Assembly (NCBI RefSeq): GCF_018866305.1
Contig: NZ_CP076456.1
Coordinates: 2,294,001-2,358,000 of the forward strand
Reading direction: 5' to 3'
DNA from: Arthrobacter sunyaminii
GTDB lineage: Bacteria > Actinomycetota > Actinomycetes > Actinomycetales > Micrococcaceae
DNA length: 64,000 bases
The notes beneath the pieces are model-generated. The model was not told the origin of the DNA. It did no database searches and saw nothing but the letters and a program-made list of their open reading frames with translations. A program made the position numbers and the translations under genes. This document shows positions 28,858-40,159 of this stretch, in pieces (position 1 is the first letter of the stretch; the number at the start of each line of letters is the position of its first letter).

Positions 28858-29796
28858 TTGCATGAAGCACCGCAACGGCGCCTGCCGCACCGCCGGATCG
28901 CCCTGGGCCTGCTCGCAGCATCTTCACTCCTCCTCAGTGGCTGCGGCGTAGTCGCAGCCACCCCCACCACCTCCATGCCTACGCCCTTTGATGAGGCTGC
29001 AGGTTCCGTGTCCGCCCCGCTGAGCGTTACGGCTCCTTCGGAAGGAAAGCCGGCGCCGGGACGGCTTCCGGTCTACTGGCTCGGAGTGAACGGTTCAAAT
29101 GTTCACCTCTACCGGGAGTTCCAGCCCAGCGAAACGAGCGGTGATCCGATAGTCGAGGCTGTAGTTGCCATGACGTCCGACAAACCGGCTGATCCGGATT
29201 ACTTCAATCCCTGGAGCAAAGCCGGCAGCGTCACAGCCTCAATATCCGGCAAGAACGTGATCACGGTTGATATCTCCTCGGACGCTTTCAAGACTTCCCT
29301 CGATGCCGGCATGGCGCACCGCGCCGTCCAGCAGCTCGTGTATACGGCAACCGCTGCGGCTTCAAACGCCGGGCTTACCACGGTGAAGTATGAGCCCTCA
29401 GTGGTGCTTCTGGTGGACGGCAAAGCAGGTTACCGGGCATTCGGGCATGAGCGCCTGGAAGGGCAGCTCCAGCGGGATGCTTCACTGATGGCCCCGATCT
29501 GGATCATTGATCCGCAGCAGGGGGACGGAACCGGCCCTTCGCTGCGGGTTCACGGAACCGCAGTGTCGGAAGGCGGCCAGGTGTCCTGGCGTGTCGAGCC
29601 GATTGTTGACGGCCGGCCCGCCGAGGATGCCGTCCAGACCGGTTATGCCGAACTGGAGGCACCCACCGGCGGCACATCCCTCTACAGTTTCAGCGTTGAT
29701 CTGGCGCCGGGCGAATACAGCGTAAGCGTTTTCCACGGGGCTGAACGGGCCGATGAGGACTCCAAACGCGTCACCGTGTATTCCGACGTGAATTAG
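28858..29796 (+). CDS. GerMN/Gmad2 domain lipoprotein
   Basis: The 312-residue protein has a lipoprotein signal ending LLLSGC (cysteine near residue 25). Next is a GerMN domain (about 62-190: LPVYWLGVNGSNVHLYREF, VTVDISSDAF) and a Gmad2 immunoglobulin-like domain (about 210-312: SLRVHGTAVSEGGQVSWRVEP, GEYSVSVFHGAE). Both names come from Bacillus sporulation proteins, but they occur in non-sporulating actinobacteria as cell-envelope lipoproteins. The TTG start is supported by AAAGGAGGA, the strongest ribosome site in the window, 7 nt upstream; an in-frame ATG at 28828 lies ahead of that site. Its role is unknown. Confidence 0.88.
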   Translation: MHEAPQRRLPHRRIALGLLAASSLLLSGCGVVAATPTTSMPTPFDEAAGSVSAPLSVTAPSEGKPAPGRLPVYWLGVNGSNVHLYREFQPSETSGDPIVEAVVAMTSDKPADPDYFNPWSKAGSVTASISGKNVITVDISSDAFKTSLDAGMAHRAVQQLVYTATAAASNAGLTTVKYEPSVVLLVDGKAGYRAFGHERLEGQLQRDASLMAPIWIIDPQQGDGTGPSLRVHGTAVSEGGQVSWRVEPIVDGRPAEDAVQTGYAELEAPTGGTSLYSFSVDLAPGEYSVSVFHGAERADEDSKRVTVYSDVN

Positions 29797-29803
29797 CCCG
29801 GCT

Positions 29804-30568
29804 TTACCAGCGGCCGAGCGCATAATTCAGGACGGCCAGCGCCGCCGGACCTGCGGTGGATGAACGAAGAACGTGCTGCCCCAACCGGACCGCCACGGCC
29901 CCTTCGGAACGCAGGAGCTCAACTTCAGCGCCGCTGATTCCCCCTTCGGGTCCCACCACCACGGCAATGCTCAGCGGCCGGCCGCCGCAGCGGCGCCGTG
30001 CCTGCTCCACCGCCGGTACCAGCGCGCCGTCGGCCTCTTCATGAAGCACAAGCACCAGGTCCACATCCGCCAGCCTGCGCACCAGCGCCTTGGTATCGAG
30101 CATTTCTTCGGCTACCGGGATCTGGGACCGGCGGGACTGCTTGGCCGCCGCCGTGAGGATGCCCTGCCACTTCAATTGCCCCTTGGCGGCTTTGTCGGCA
30201 CGCCAGCGCACGATGCTCCGCTCGGACTGCCACGGAATCACCGCCTGCACGCCCAGCTCGGTGGCTGCCTCAACGGCCTGCTCGTCCCGGCCTCCCTTGG
30301 CGAGGGCCTGAACCAGCACCAGCGTATCTGCCGCTTCGTTTTCCTCGGTGACGGACTCCACCGCAACCTCCAGCCGGGACGGCCCGGCAGCGGCAACCGT
30401 ACCCGTGAGCCGGCGTCCGGACCCGTCCACGATATCCACCGGTTCCCCGGGCGCCAGGCGTTTCACGGCAACTGCGTGGTGGGCTTCAGCCCCTTCGAGG
30501 ACAAAAAGGGAACCGGCCCCGGCGGCCCGGACGGCATCCGGGTCACCGAAGAAGATCGGGTTGGTCAT
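29804..30568 (-). CDS. rsmE: 16S rRNA (uracil(1498)-N3)-methyltransferase
   Basis: RsmE methylates U1498 in the ribosome decoding region. The 254-residue protein has the N-terminal PUA-like domain (EGAEAHHAVAVKRLAPGEPV) and a SPOUT knot with VVVGPEGGISGAEVELLR and LGQHVLRSSTAGPAAL. The ATG at 30568 lies 1 nt after the dnaJ stop, so the two are coupled, a typical order. Confidence 0.95.
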   Translation of the reverse strand: MTNPIFFGDPDAVRAAGAGSLFVLEGAEAHHAVAVKRLAPGEPVDIVDGSGRRLTGTVAAAGPSRLEVAVESVTEENEAADTLVLVQALAKGGRDEQAVEAATELGVQAVIPWQSERSIVRWRADKAAKGQLKWQGILTAAAKQSRRSQIPVAEEMLDTKALVRRLADVDLVLVLHEEADGALVPAVEQARRRCGGRPLSIAVVVGPEGGISGAEVELLRSEGAVAVRLGQHVLRSSTAGPAALAVLNYALGRW

Positions 30569-30569
30569 G

Positions 30570-31709
30570 TCAGTGGTTGCCCAGGCGGTCCCGCAGCCGG
30601 GCAAAGACGCCGGTGCCGCTGCCGGCCAGACGACCCTCGGCATATTCCTCACCGCGCAGCTGCGCCAGCTTGCGCAGCAGTTCTTCCTGCTCCGCATCCA
30701 GCTTCTGCGGGGTTTCCACGTGCAGGTGGACCAGCAGGTCTCCCCTGCCGTAGCCGCGCAGATGGGTCACGCCAAGTCCCTTGAGGGTGGTGACTTCCCC
30801 GGACTGAGTGCCGGCCTTAACCGCAATCTCCCGGTCGCCGTCGAACGTCTCGAAGTTGATGGAGGACCCAAGCGCCGCCGCCGTCATGGGCACGGTCAGC
30901 GTGGCGTGCAGGTCATCGCCTTCGCGGACAAAGGTAGGATCGGCATTTACCCGGATTTCCACGTACAGGTCGCCCTGGGGTCCGCCGGCCGTACCGGCTT
31001 CGCCCTGTCCGCCCAGCTGGATGCGGGTGCCGGTGGCTACACCGGCGGGAATCTTGATGTTCAGGGTACGGCGGCTGCGCACGCGGCCTTCGCCGGCGCA
31101 CTCGTGGCACGGGTCCGGGATAACGGTTCCGTAGCCCTGGCAGGACCCGCACGGCGCGCTGGTCATAACCTGGCCGAGAATGGAGCGCACGGCACGCTGT
31201 ACCTGGCCGGATCCGTGGCAAATGTCGCAGGTCCGGGGTGAGGTTCCCGGCTGGCAGCAGCTTCCGTCGCAGGTGGGGCAGGTGACCGCGGTGTCGACCT
31301 CGATCTTCTTGTTGGTGCCGAAGACGGCATCCTTCAGATCGATGCGCACATTGATGAGCGCATCCTGGCCGCGGCGCGTCCGTGAAGCCGGTCCCCGGCC
31401 GCCGCCTCCGCCGCCGCCAAAGAAGGTGTCGAAGATGTCCTGGAAGCCGAAGTTCTGGCCGCCGAAGCCGGCGCCGCCGCCAAAGCCGTTGTCGTTGCCG
31501 TTCTCGTTGCCGGTGGTGTCATAGATGCGGCGTTTCTGCGGGTCCGCGAGCACCTCATAGGCGTGGGTGACGGCTTTGAACTCGTCCTGCGCTCCGGGAG
31601 CAGAGTTAACGTCCGGGTGGAGCTTGCGGGCAAGCTTCCGGTACGCCTTCTTGATTTCTTCGCCCGTGGCGTCGCGTCCGACACCCAGGACCTGGTAGTG
31701 ATCGCTCAC
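30570..31709 (-). CDS. dnaJ: Chaperone DnaJ (DnaJ2 type)
   Basis: DnaJ stimulates DnaK ATPase and delivers unfolded clients. The 379-residue protein has the J domain with HPD ([13 protein letters not shown]), a Gly/Phe-rich region ([16 protein letters not shown]), four zinc repeats ([31 protein letters not shown]), and the C-terminal substrate domain. The GTG at 31709 starts [10 protein letters not shown]. This is the hrcA-linked copy, not the dnaK-operon copy. HrcA control is expected through the CIRCE element upstream of hrcA if the genes are co-transcribed. Confidence 0.96.
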   Translation of the reverse strand: MSDHYQVLGVGRDATGEEIKKAYRKLARKLHPDVNSAPGAQDEFKAVTHAYEVLADPQKRRIYDTTGNENGNDNGFGGGAGFGGQNFGFQDIFDTFFGGGGGGGRGPASRTRRGQDALINVRIDLKDAVFGTNKKIEVDTAVTCPTCDGSCCQPGTSPRTCDICHGSGQVQRAVRSILGQVMTSAPCGSCQGYGTVIPDPCHECAGEGRVRSRRTLNIKIPAGVATGTRIQLGGQGEAGTAGGPQGDLYVEIRVNADPTFVREGDDLHATLTVPMTAAALGSSINFETFDGDREIAVKAGTQSGEVTTLKGLGVTHLRGYGRGDLLVHLHVETPQKLDAEQEELLRKLAQLRGEEYAEGRLAGSGTGVFARLRDRLGNH

Positions 31710-31845
31710 TCGTGCACATCGCTTCCTGTAATTGGCAGTATCCGCGTTGTTACCGCGCCGCCCTCCGTCCGGAGGCGTCCACCGGCTGCTGTCGCCCGCG
31801 GGCGGCGGCAACCGGCGTAATGCTGCTGTATTCGTCTAACGTTTT

Positions 31846-32859
31846 TTAGTTGTTCAGTATTCGGGAAAGATAACGGGCCACGGCGCGCACTGTGGCCATG
31901 GTGTTGGGGTAGTCCATGCGGGTTGGTCCGAGCACCCCCACCTTTGCCGAAGAATCGGGTCCGTAACCGGTGGCTACGACTGATGCCTCTGAAAGGGATC
32001 CATGCGGGTTCTCCCGTCCAATCCGCACCGAGACACCTCTGGCGTCCTGCTCCATTTCGGACAACAACCGAAGCATGACGACTTGTTCCTCAAGTGCCTC
32101 CAGGATGGGGCCTATCGTCAGGGGAAAGTCTACTGTGGAACGGGCCAGATTGGCGGTGCCGGCCATGACCATGCGGTCTTCCCGGTTGATTCCGGCCAGC
32201 TGCTCCAGACAGTGCGCCAGCGCCGCGGCGTTCCGCCTCTTCGGGGCAGGAACCTGGACGAGGCAGTCGGCCAGTTGTCCGGTTATCCGGGTCAGCGGCG
32301 TGCCGCTGAGTGCGGACAGGAAATGCTGCCGCAGCTCCAGCAGGTCCGGCTCGGTCACCTGGTCCGGAACCGTGATGACACGCTGCTCCACCCGTCCGGT
32401 GGTGGAAATCAGGACCACCAGCACCTGGGCCGGCGCCAGCAGGACAAATTCGATGTGGCGGACCTTGGCGTTGCCGAGATGCGGATACTGCACCACAGCC
32501 ACCTGGTTGGTTAGCTGCGAGAGCAGCCGGACGGTCCGTTCCATGACGTCATCGAGATCCTCTGCACCCTCCAGCAGGGTCTGGATAGCTTTGCGCTCTG
32601 CGGCGGACAGCGGTTTGACGTCTGATATCCGGTCCACGAAAAGGCGGTAACCCTTGTCGGTGGGGATGCGTCCGGCGGAAGTGTGAGGTGCGACAATCAG
32701 GCCCTCTTCTTCAAGGGCCGCCATGTCATTTCGAATGGTGGCGCTGGACACTCCCAGCTGGTGGCGTTCCACCAGTGCTTTGGATCCAACGGGTTCGCGC
32801 GAATGCACGTAATCCTCAACAATGGCCCGGAGCACCTCGAGTCTGCGTGGCTCACTCAT
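31846..32859 (-). CDS. hrcA: Heat-inducible transcription repressor HrcA
   Basis: HrcA binds CIRCE and represses chaperone genes until heat or misfolding inactivates it. The 337-residue protein has a winged-helix start (RRLEVLRAIVEDYVHSREP, GVSSATIRNDMAALEEEGL) and the C-terminal sensor with a final VGVLGPTRMDYPNTMATVR. ATG at 32859 is the natural start; longer frames are unsupported. A near-perfect CIRCE lies 86 bp upstream. Confidence 0.97.
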   Translation of the reverse strand: MSEPRRLEVLRAIVEDYVHSREPVGSKALVERHQLGVSSATIRNDMAALEEEGLIVAPHTSAGRIPTDKGYRLFVDRISDVKPLSAAERKAIQTLLEGAEDLDDVMERTVRLLSQLTNQVAVVQYPHLGNAKVRHIEFVLLAPAQVLVVLISTTGRVEQRVITVPDQVTEPDLLELRQHFLSALSGTPLTRITGQLADCLVQVPAPKRRNAAALAHCLEQLAGINREDRMVMAGTANLARSTVDFPLTIGPILEALEEQVVMLRLLSEMEQDARGVSVRIGRENPHGSLSEASVVATGYGPDSSAKVGVLGPTRMDYPNTMATVRAVARYLSRILNN

Positions 32860-32944
32860 GGTTTTCCCTCCCTTGCTGATGTCCTGCCGGTGCTGATGTC
32901 CTGACAGCGGTGCCGAACAGGCATGCGGATTGGCGCCGGGCTGG

Positions 32945-32971
32945 TTAGCACTCACCCTGCCCAAGTGCTAA
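32945..32971. promoter_or_regulatory. CIRCE operator
   Basis: TTAGCACTC, a 9-bp spacer, then AAGTGCTAA. This matches the CIRCE consensus (second arm GAGTGCTAA) at 17 of 18 arm positions. It lies upstream of hrcA and is the expected HrcA binding site for autoregulation. Confidence 0.93.
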
Positions 32972-33072
32972 GTCTAATACGGATCGGCGGCGTTGCTAGC
33001 ATTGAGGAGCCCGTGCCCGCACGTGCCGAATCCGCGCAGGAACCAACCGCAATCAGAGTGAGGGATACACCC

Positions 33073-33915
33073 GTGTCGAATTTTTCGTGGGGCCCGCAGG
33101 ACATTAGCGCCCCGGCCCGGCGGGTATTGCCCAAAGTCGGCGCCGAGATCGGGCTCGTGCTTGAAGACGTGCACAGCGGCTGGGTTGGTGCCGTGGTGCG
33201 CGTCGAGAAGTCCGGCGGCCTGCATCTGATGGTCCTGGAGGACCGGCGCGGCAAGACGAAGTCCTTCGAGCTGGGGTTCGGATTCCTTTTGGACGGGGAG
33301 CCCGTCGAGGTGGTTCCGGCTGTCAAGGCTGCGGCCCCGGTGTCCCGGCGGACGGCGTCGGGCTCTGTCCGGGTGGACAACGTCCGGGCGCGCACCGCGA
33401 GGGCCAGCCGCATCTGGGTGGAGGGAAAGCACGACGCGGAACTGGTGGAAAAGGTGTGGGGTGATGATCTGCGCGTGGAGGGCATCGTCGTCGAGCCCCT
33501 GCACGGCGTGGATGATCTTGCCTCCGCTGTAAAGGATTTCAGCCCGGGCCCCGGACGCCGGCTGGGCATCCTGGTGGACCATCTGGTGTCCGGGTCCAAG
33601 GAGTCACGGATAGCTGCCGAAGCCATGGCCGTTCCGGGCGCCCGCGGGAACGTGCTGATTGTGGGCCATCCGTACGTGGACGTGTGGCAGGCCATCAAGC
33701 CGCAGACCATCGGCCTGGCAGCCTGGCCCGTGGTGCCCCGCCACGAGGACTGGAAAACGGGCATTCTGAAAGGCCTGGGCTGGCCGCACCGGGACCACAC
33801 CGATGTTGCCATGGGCTGGAAGAAACTGCTGGGCAGCGTCAATTCATATGCCGATTTGGAGCCGTCGCTGCTGGGGCGGGTGGAGGAAGTTATCGACTTC
33901 CTGACCGTCCCTTAG
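33073..33915 (+). CDS. DUF3097 family protein with Toprim-like segment
   Basis: A 280-residue actinobacterial protein. The N-terminal part (about 1-85) is beta-rich (IGLVLEDVHSGWVGAVVRVE). The middle shows a Toprim-like RIWVEGKHDAELVEKVWGDD followed by ILVDHLVSGSKESRIA, with acidic residues at the places where Toprim folds bind Mg2+. Its function is not established; a nuclease or primase-like role would be a guess. The GTG at 33073 follows GAGGGA by 7 nt. It diverges from hrcA across the CIRCE region. Confidence 0.85.
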   Translation: MSNFSWGPQDISAPARRVLPKVGAEIGLVLEDVHSGWVGAVVRVEKSGGLHLMVLEDRRGKTKSFELGFGFLLDGEPVEVVPAVKAAAPVSRRTASGSVRVDNVRARTARASRIWVEGKHDAELVEKVWGDDLRVEGIVVEPLHGVDDLASAVKDFSPGPGRRLGILVDHLVSGSKESRIAAEAMAVPGARGNVLIVGHPYVDVWQAIKPQTIGLAAWPVVPRHEDWKTGILKGLGWPHRDHTDVAMGWKKLLGSVNSYADLEPSLLGRVEEVIDFLTVP

Positions 33916-34047
33916 CGGCTCCACCGCCGTGCCGTTGCGGGCTGGAGCTCCTCCAGCCAGTAACCTAGATGAGATATGCAGCAGCCGGACGGCCCCAGTC
34001 CGCACCGCCGCACCGGGCCAGGCGTCCAGAGTCAAAAGGAAACAGCA

Positions 34048-34476
34048 GTGTCGAACATCCGTCAAAATGACCAGCACCGCCCCGACGACCGGGGTCCGGC
34101 CCAGCGTCCCCCCTATCAGGGCGCACCGGCCAACGCGCTGCCCCTCACCGCTTCCGAGGACCGCCAGTGGGCAACCATGGCGCACTTCGGCGGCATTCTG
34201 GGCTTCATCCCCTCGATGATCATCTACCTGGTATTCCGCGACCGCGGCCCGTTCACGGCGCAGGAATCCAAGGAAGCGCTTAACTTCACGCTTCCTCCCA
34301 CCATCATCGCCATGGTCGCCTGGCTGCTGTCCTTCATTCCGGTGATCGGCTGGGTCTTCGCCATCCTGAATGCCCTGCTGTGGGTTGCCATCGCGGTTTC
34401 CTCAGTGGTCGCCGGCATTGAATGCAACCGCGGACGGCCTTACCGCTACCCGCTGAACCTGCGCCGCATCCAGTAA
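34048..34476 (+). CDS. DUF4870 domain membrane protein
   Basis: The 142-residue protein has a polar Gln/Pro-rich head, then WATMAHFGGILGFIPSMI and the following YLVFRDRGPFTAQESKEALNF typical of DUF4870 (Tic20-like), and two further helices (about 85-125). Function is unknown. AAAAGGA 7 nt before GTG 34048 supports this start over an in-frame ATG at 33976. Confidence 0.88.
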   Translation: MSNIRQNDQHRPDDRGPAQRPPYQGAPANALPLTASEDRQWATMAHFGGILGFIPSMIIYLVFRDRGPFTAQESKEALNFTLPPTIIAMVAWLLSFIPVIGWVFAILNALLWVAIAVSSVVAGIECNRGRPYRYPLNLRRIQ

Positions 34477-34525
34477 GGCCGGGACTGGATCAGCCCGGCG
34501 GCGGACCTCAGTCCGGCAATAGGAC

Positions 34526-35754
34526 CTAGTCCGGCAGCAGGCGGCGGACGACGGCGTCCGCCAGCAGGCGGCCCTTGGTCGTCAGCAGCACGCGGCCGGT
34601 CAGGGCGGCCTTCGCGTCCACCAAACCGTCGGCCATCAAACCCGCCACGGCGAGCCGGCCCGAATCCTTGAGCCGGGACAGTTCCAGGCCTTCAGCCAGG
34701 CGGGTGCGCAGCATGACGTCTTCCACGTACCGGGTTTCGGCATCCAGGGTTTCGCGCCCGACGGCGGGTGACTCCCCCGCGGCAATCCGCTGGGCGTAGG
34801 CGGTGGGATGCTTGGCGTTCCACCAGCGCACGCCGCCGGCGTGAGAATGGGCGCCCGGGCCGATGCCCCACCAGTCGTCGCTGCGCCAGTAGGCCAGGTT
34901 GTGCCGGCACTGGTCCGCGGGTGTACGCGCCCAGTTGCTGACCTCGTACCAGGACAGTCCGGCCGCCGTCATCAGCTCGTCGGCCACGAGGTATTTGTCC
35001 GCGTGGTCGTCGTCGTCGATCGGCGGCACTTCACCGCGGCGCATGCGTGCGGCCAGTTTCGTGCCCTCTTCGATGATGAGGGCGTAGGCGGAGATGTGGT
35101 CCGGCTCGTAGCTCAGCGCCTCGTTGACCGAAACCTTCCAGTCCTCCAGGGACTCCCCCGGCGTGCCGTAAATCAGGTCAACGCTCACGTTCAGTCCGGC
35201 GTCGCGCGCCCACTTCACTGCCTCCGGAACGCGCGACGGCGTGTGGGTGCGGTCCAGCACTGCCAGCACGTGCGGCACGGCGGACTGCATGCCGAAAGAC
35301 ACGCGGGTGAACCCGGCGTCAGCCAGCAGCTGGAGGGACTGCGGGGTCACCGAGTCCGGGTTGGCTTCCGTGGTGACCTCCGCGCCCGGTTCCAGCCCCC
35401 AGGCATCAATGGCCGTCTTCAGGATGCCCGTCAGGTCCTCCGCGGGCAGGAGCGTGGGCGTACCGCCGCCAAAGAACACCGTCTTCAGCGGGCGGTGCGG
35501 CAGTCCGGAGGCAGTGAGTGCGCGCGCAGCGAACCGGACTTCCTGCTCCGCAGTGCCGCCGTAGGCTGCCTGCGAGGCACCGCCGCCCAGCTCCGTGGCG
35601 GTATAGGTGTTGAAGTCGCAGTAGCCGCAGCGGACGGAACAGAACGGGATGTGGACATACAGACCAAAATTCCGGTCCGCCGCTCCGTCCGCTGCCTGGG
35701 CGGGCAGGAGACCGTCGGCGGGTGCCGGGTCTCCGAGGGGTAGTGCGCTGGGTG

Positions 35755-35758
<4 letters not shown>
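34526..35758 (-). CDS. hemW: Radical SAM haem chaperone HemW
   Basis: HemW (formerly called coproporphyrinogen oxidase HemN-like) binds haem and a [4Fe-4S] cluster and delivers haem to respiratory proteins. The 410-residue protein has the radical SAM motif CSVRCGYC with YVHIPF just before it, [10 protein letters not shown], and the C-terminal HemN_C domain. True HemN enzymes carry an extra N-terminal region and CNxC variations; here the third cysteine motif pattern fits HemW. The GTG start overlaps the lepA stop (GTGA). Confidence 0.92.
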
Positions 35759-37608
<1,850 letters not shown>

Positions 37609-37781
37609 TGTGGCGGTTCCTTTACTGTTCACAGGACTTCACGGCGGCTGCGGCGCAGGCCGCGTGCCGGAACCGGACAAGGCGCGGTTCATCGTTTTTC
37701 CTGGTGGTTTAACTGCTGAATTAACAGTCTCCCACGAATGCCAGCCCGCGCTGGAACCGCAGAACGTAATAGCGTGGGCTC

Positions 37782-38399
37782 ATGTCCTTCTCCAACCGCT
37801 CCCTTCTTTCCCTGGCCCGCTCGGCCATCCGCCTGCTGACGCGCCCCTCAGCGGGTACCGGAACCGCGACCAAGCCGGGCCGTTCCAACCCCGGTTCGTC
37901 CAACACCCGAAACAAGACCGCCGCTCCGAAGCCGGCAGTGAAGAAGTCGCCGGCCCGAAAACCGGCAGCGAAGAAATCCCCAGCACCGAAACCGGCGTCC
38001 AACTCATCTGCCTACCCGGGCGACTACCGGGGCAAGGTCACTCCCGTCTACTCCCCGTCGCCGGATGGATCCCCCGATCCGGGCGAAGTGGTGTGGGCAT
38101 GGGTTCCCTATGAGGACGACTATTCCCAGGGCAAGGACCGTCCGGTGCTGTTGATCGGCCGCACCGGCTCGCGGCTGCTCGCCCTGATGATGACCACCCG
38201 GGACCGCAACAACGGCCGGGAGTCCGATCCGGACTACGTGGATGTTGGCACCGGACCCTGGGACAGCCAGGGCCGGCCGAGCGAAGTCAAGCTGGACCGC
38301 GTGCTGCAGCTGGATCCGGCTGCGGTAAGGCGGCAGGGATCGATTATGTCCGCCGCAGCGTTTCAGCGCGTCGCCTCACGCTTTACTGCCCGGAACTGA
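37782..38399 (+). CDS. PemK/MazF-like protein without adjacent antitoxin
   Basis: The C-terminal half (about 98-205) has the PemK/MazF fold: PGEVVWAWVPYEDDYSQGKDR, PVLLIGRTG, LALMMTTRDRNN, and KLDRVLQLDPAAV. The N-terminal 85 residues are a basic head followed by KPAxKKSP repeats (KPAVKKSPARKPAAKKSPAP), possibly a nucleic-acid-binding tail. No small antitoxin ORF lies on either side, and the location between lepA and rpsT is a conserved housekeeping position in related genomes by recall. It may be a domesticated RNase-fold protein rather than a toxin. Confidence 0.85.
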   Translation: MSFSNRSLLSLARSAIRLLTRPSAGTGTATKPGRSNPGSSNTRNKTAAPKPAVKKSPARKPAAKKSPAPKPASNSSAYPGDYRGKVTPVYSPSPDGSPDPGEVVWAWVPYEDDYSQGKDRPVLLIGRTGSRLLALMMTTRDRNNGRESDPDYVDVGTGPWDSQGRPSEVKLDRVLQLDPAAVRRQGSIMSAAAFQRVASRFTARN

Positions 38400-38636
38400 T
38401 TGCCCGTACCCCGCGGAGCCGGGCCGCGCACCGGGGGAAAACCCCGCCGTCGGCCGCTTGTCCCCGCCAATGGGCCTTCGGGCCCAAGTTCTGCTAACAT
38501 TTATTGCTGTGTGTCCGCGCAGGTCGACGGGCACTTCAGTTCAGGCGCCATTACGGTATCCCCACGCCGCTCAGTCAATGTCTGGGCTGAAATTCCCTCA
38601 CCGACCAAGTCCGCAATACAAAGAGAGTTTATATAA

Positions 38637-38897
38637 GTGGCCAATATTAAGTCCCAGAAGAAGCGCATCCTCACCAACGAGAAGGCGCGCATGCGTAACA
38701 ACTCGGTGAAGTCCGAGCTGAAGACCGCAATCCGCTCCGTTGACGCTGCCCTGAAGGCCAGCGACAAGGATGCAGCAGTCGCAGCAGTGGCCACTGCCAG
38801 CCGCAAGCTGGACAAGGCTGTCAGCAAGGGTGTTATCCACAAGAACAATGCTGCCAACCGCAAGTCGGCCATCTCCAAGAAGGTCAACGCGCTCTAA
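38637..38897 (+). CDS. rpsT: 30S ribosomal protein S20
   Basis: The 86-residue basic helical protein binds 16S rRNA. It begins [20 protein letters not shown] (GTG start) and ends AISKKVNAL, as in other actinobacterial S20. The start lies in an A/T-rich stretch without a strong ribosome site. A strong terminator follows. The gene faces holA. Confidence 0.98.
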   Translation: MANIKSQKKRILTNEKARMRNNSVKSELKTAIRSVDAALKASDKDAAVAAVATASRKLDKAVSKGVIHKNNAANRKSAISKKVNAL

Positions 38898-38924
38898 GGC
38901 GTTGTTCTTGCATTAGTCTTATCG

Positions 38925-38956
38925 GTCTGGCCGGTCCCTTCGGGGGCCGGCCAGAC
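38925..38956 (+). terminator. Intrinsic terminator after rpsT
   Basis: GTCTGGCCGGTCCC (38925-38938) pairs with 38943-38956 around TTCG and is followed by TGATTT. A second smaller hairpin (CCCGGC/GCCGGG near 38991-39007) precedes the holA stop and may serve the minus strand. Confidence 0.88.
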
Positions 38957-39013
38957 TGATTTAAGCGGCGGGCCTTAGCCAGTGGCAGGGGTCCCGGCTT
39001 TCGCCGGGGCAGG

Positions 39014-40051
39014 TCAGCGTCCGGCGGCAGCGAGCGAGATGACTGTCACGGCGTGTTCGACGGCGTATACCGGATCGCGTCCGGCCCCCTTGACCTGTGC
39101 ATCAGCTTCAGCCAGCACCTGAACGGCTTTGATGAGGGATTCCTGCGACCAGTGCTGGGCGTCGCGCCGCGCCTGGTCCACCTGCCACGGCGCCATGCCC
39201 AGTTCCTTCGCCATGGACGCCGAGGAGCCGCGCAGGTTCGCCACCTTGGCCACGGCCCGCACCTTCATGGCCAGCGCGCCCACCAGGGGAACGGGATCGA
39301 CGCCGGTATCCAGGGCGTGGCGCAGCATGGACAGTGCCTGTCCCCCGCGTCCGGCCAGCGCTGCATCGGCCACCTTGAAGGCAGTGGCCTCCACCCGGCC
39401 GCCGTAGTACTTCTCCACGAGTTCTTCGCTGATCTCGCCGGATGCGTCGTTGATCAACTGCCGGCAGGCTGCCGCCAGATCCGCCAGTTTGGAGCCCACT
39501 GCGGCAACCAGGGCGCGGGAGGCTGCCGGGTCGATCCGCCGTCGGGCGGCTTTGAATTCCTGGGCCACAAAGTCCAGCTTCTCGGCGTCCTTCTTGAACG
39601 GCTGGCACTCCACCACCGGAGCTCCGGCGGCCTTGACCGCATCCAGGAGTTTCTTGCCGCGGTTGCCGCCCCCGTGGCTGAGCACCAGCACCGTGTCGGG
39701 CGCGGTGTCCGTGAGATACGCGAGCGTGTCGGTCAGGAACTCATCGTTCATGGCGGCAAGATTCGAGGCCTCGATGAGTTTGGCCTCACCGAAGAGCGAC
39801 GGGCTCGAATGCAGCATCAGTTCACCGGCGGCATAGGTTGCCGCGTCCAGGCGAACGATTTCCGTGTCCGGCTGGTCCTGGCGCAGGGTAGCGCGGATCC
39901 GCTCCATGGCGCGGCCGGCCAGATAATCCTCAGGGCCGCTGAGCAGCACCACCGGAGCGGGTTCCACCTCACGCCAGGAGACAATCTTTCCCGCAGACTT
40001 GCCGGTGGACTTCGCGGCACTGCGCTTACTGGACGGAACGGCCGGATTCAC
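39014..40051 (-). CDS. holA: DNA polymerase III subunit delta
   Basis: The delta subunit opens the beta clamp within the clamp loader. The 345-residue protein has the actinobacterial form: VVLLSGPEDYLAGRAMERIR at the N-terminus, a AAA+-like fold lacking Walker motifs, and LSMLRHALDTGVDPVPLVGALAMKVR in the C-terminal collar (shown in part). The GTG at 40051 is preceded by AGGAG at 10 nt; it adds a Lys/Ser-rich lead. It lies downstream of comEC on the same strand, the usual order. Confidence 0.93.
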   Translation of the reverse strand: MNPAVPSSKRSAAKSTGKSAGKIVSWREVEPAPVVLLSGPEDYLAGRAMERIRATLRQDQPDTEIVRLDAATYAAGELMLHSSPSLFGEAKLIEASNLAAMNDEFLTDTLAYLTDTAPDTVLVLSHGGGNRGKKLLDAVKAAGAPVVECQPFKKDAEKLDFVAQEFKAARRRIDPAASRALVAAVGSKLADLAAACRQLINDASGEISEELVEKYYGGRVEATAFKVADAALAGRGGQALSMLRHALDTGVDPVPLVGALAMKVRAVAKVANLRGSSASMAKELGMAPWQVDQARRDAQHWSQESLIKAVQVLAEADAQVKGAGRDPVYAVEHAVTVISLAAAGR

Positions 40052-40159
40052 AGTGAACAAACTCCTGGGATGGGAACAATCGGAAATGACGTTTGGGAAC
40101 ACTCCAACATTACCTGCCAGCTCCCGCCGGCACCTTTAGGGCTGAGTCGCTGCAACGAC

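Noticed and set aside
37782..38399. Type II toxin-antitoxin pair
   Set aside because: The MazF-like gene has no adjacent small antitoxin frame on either side.
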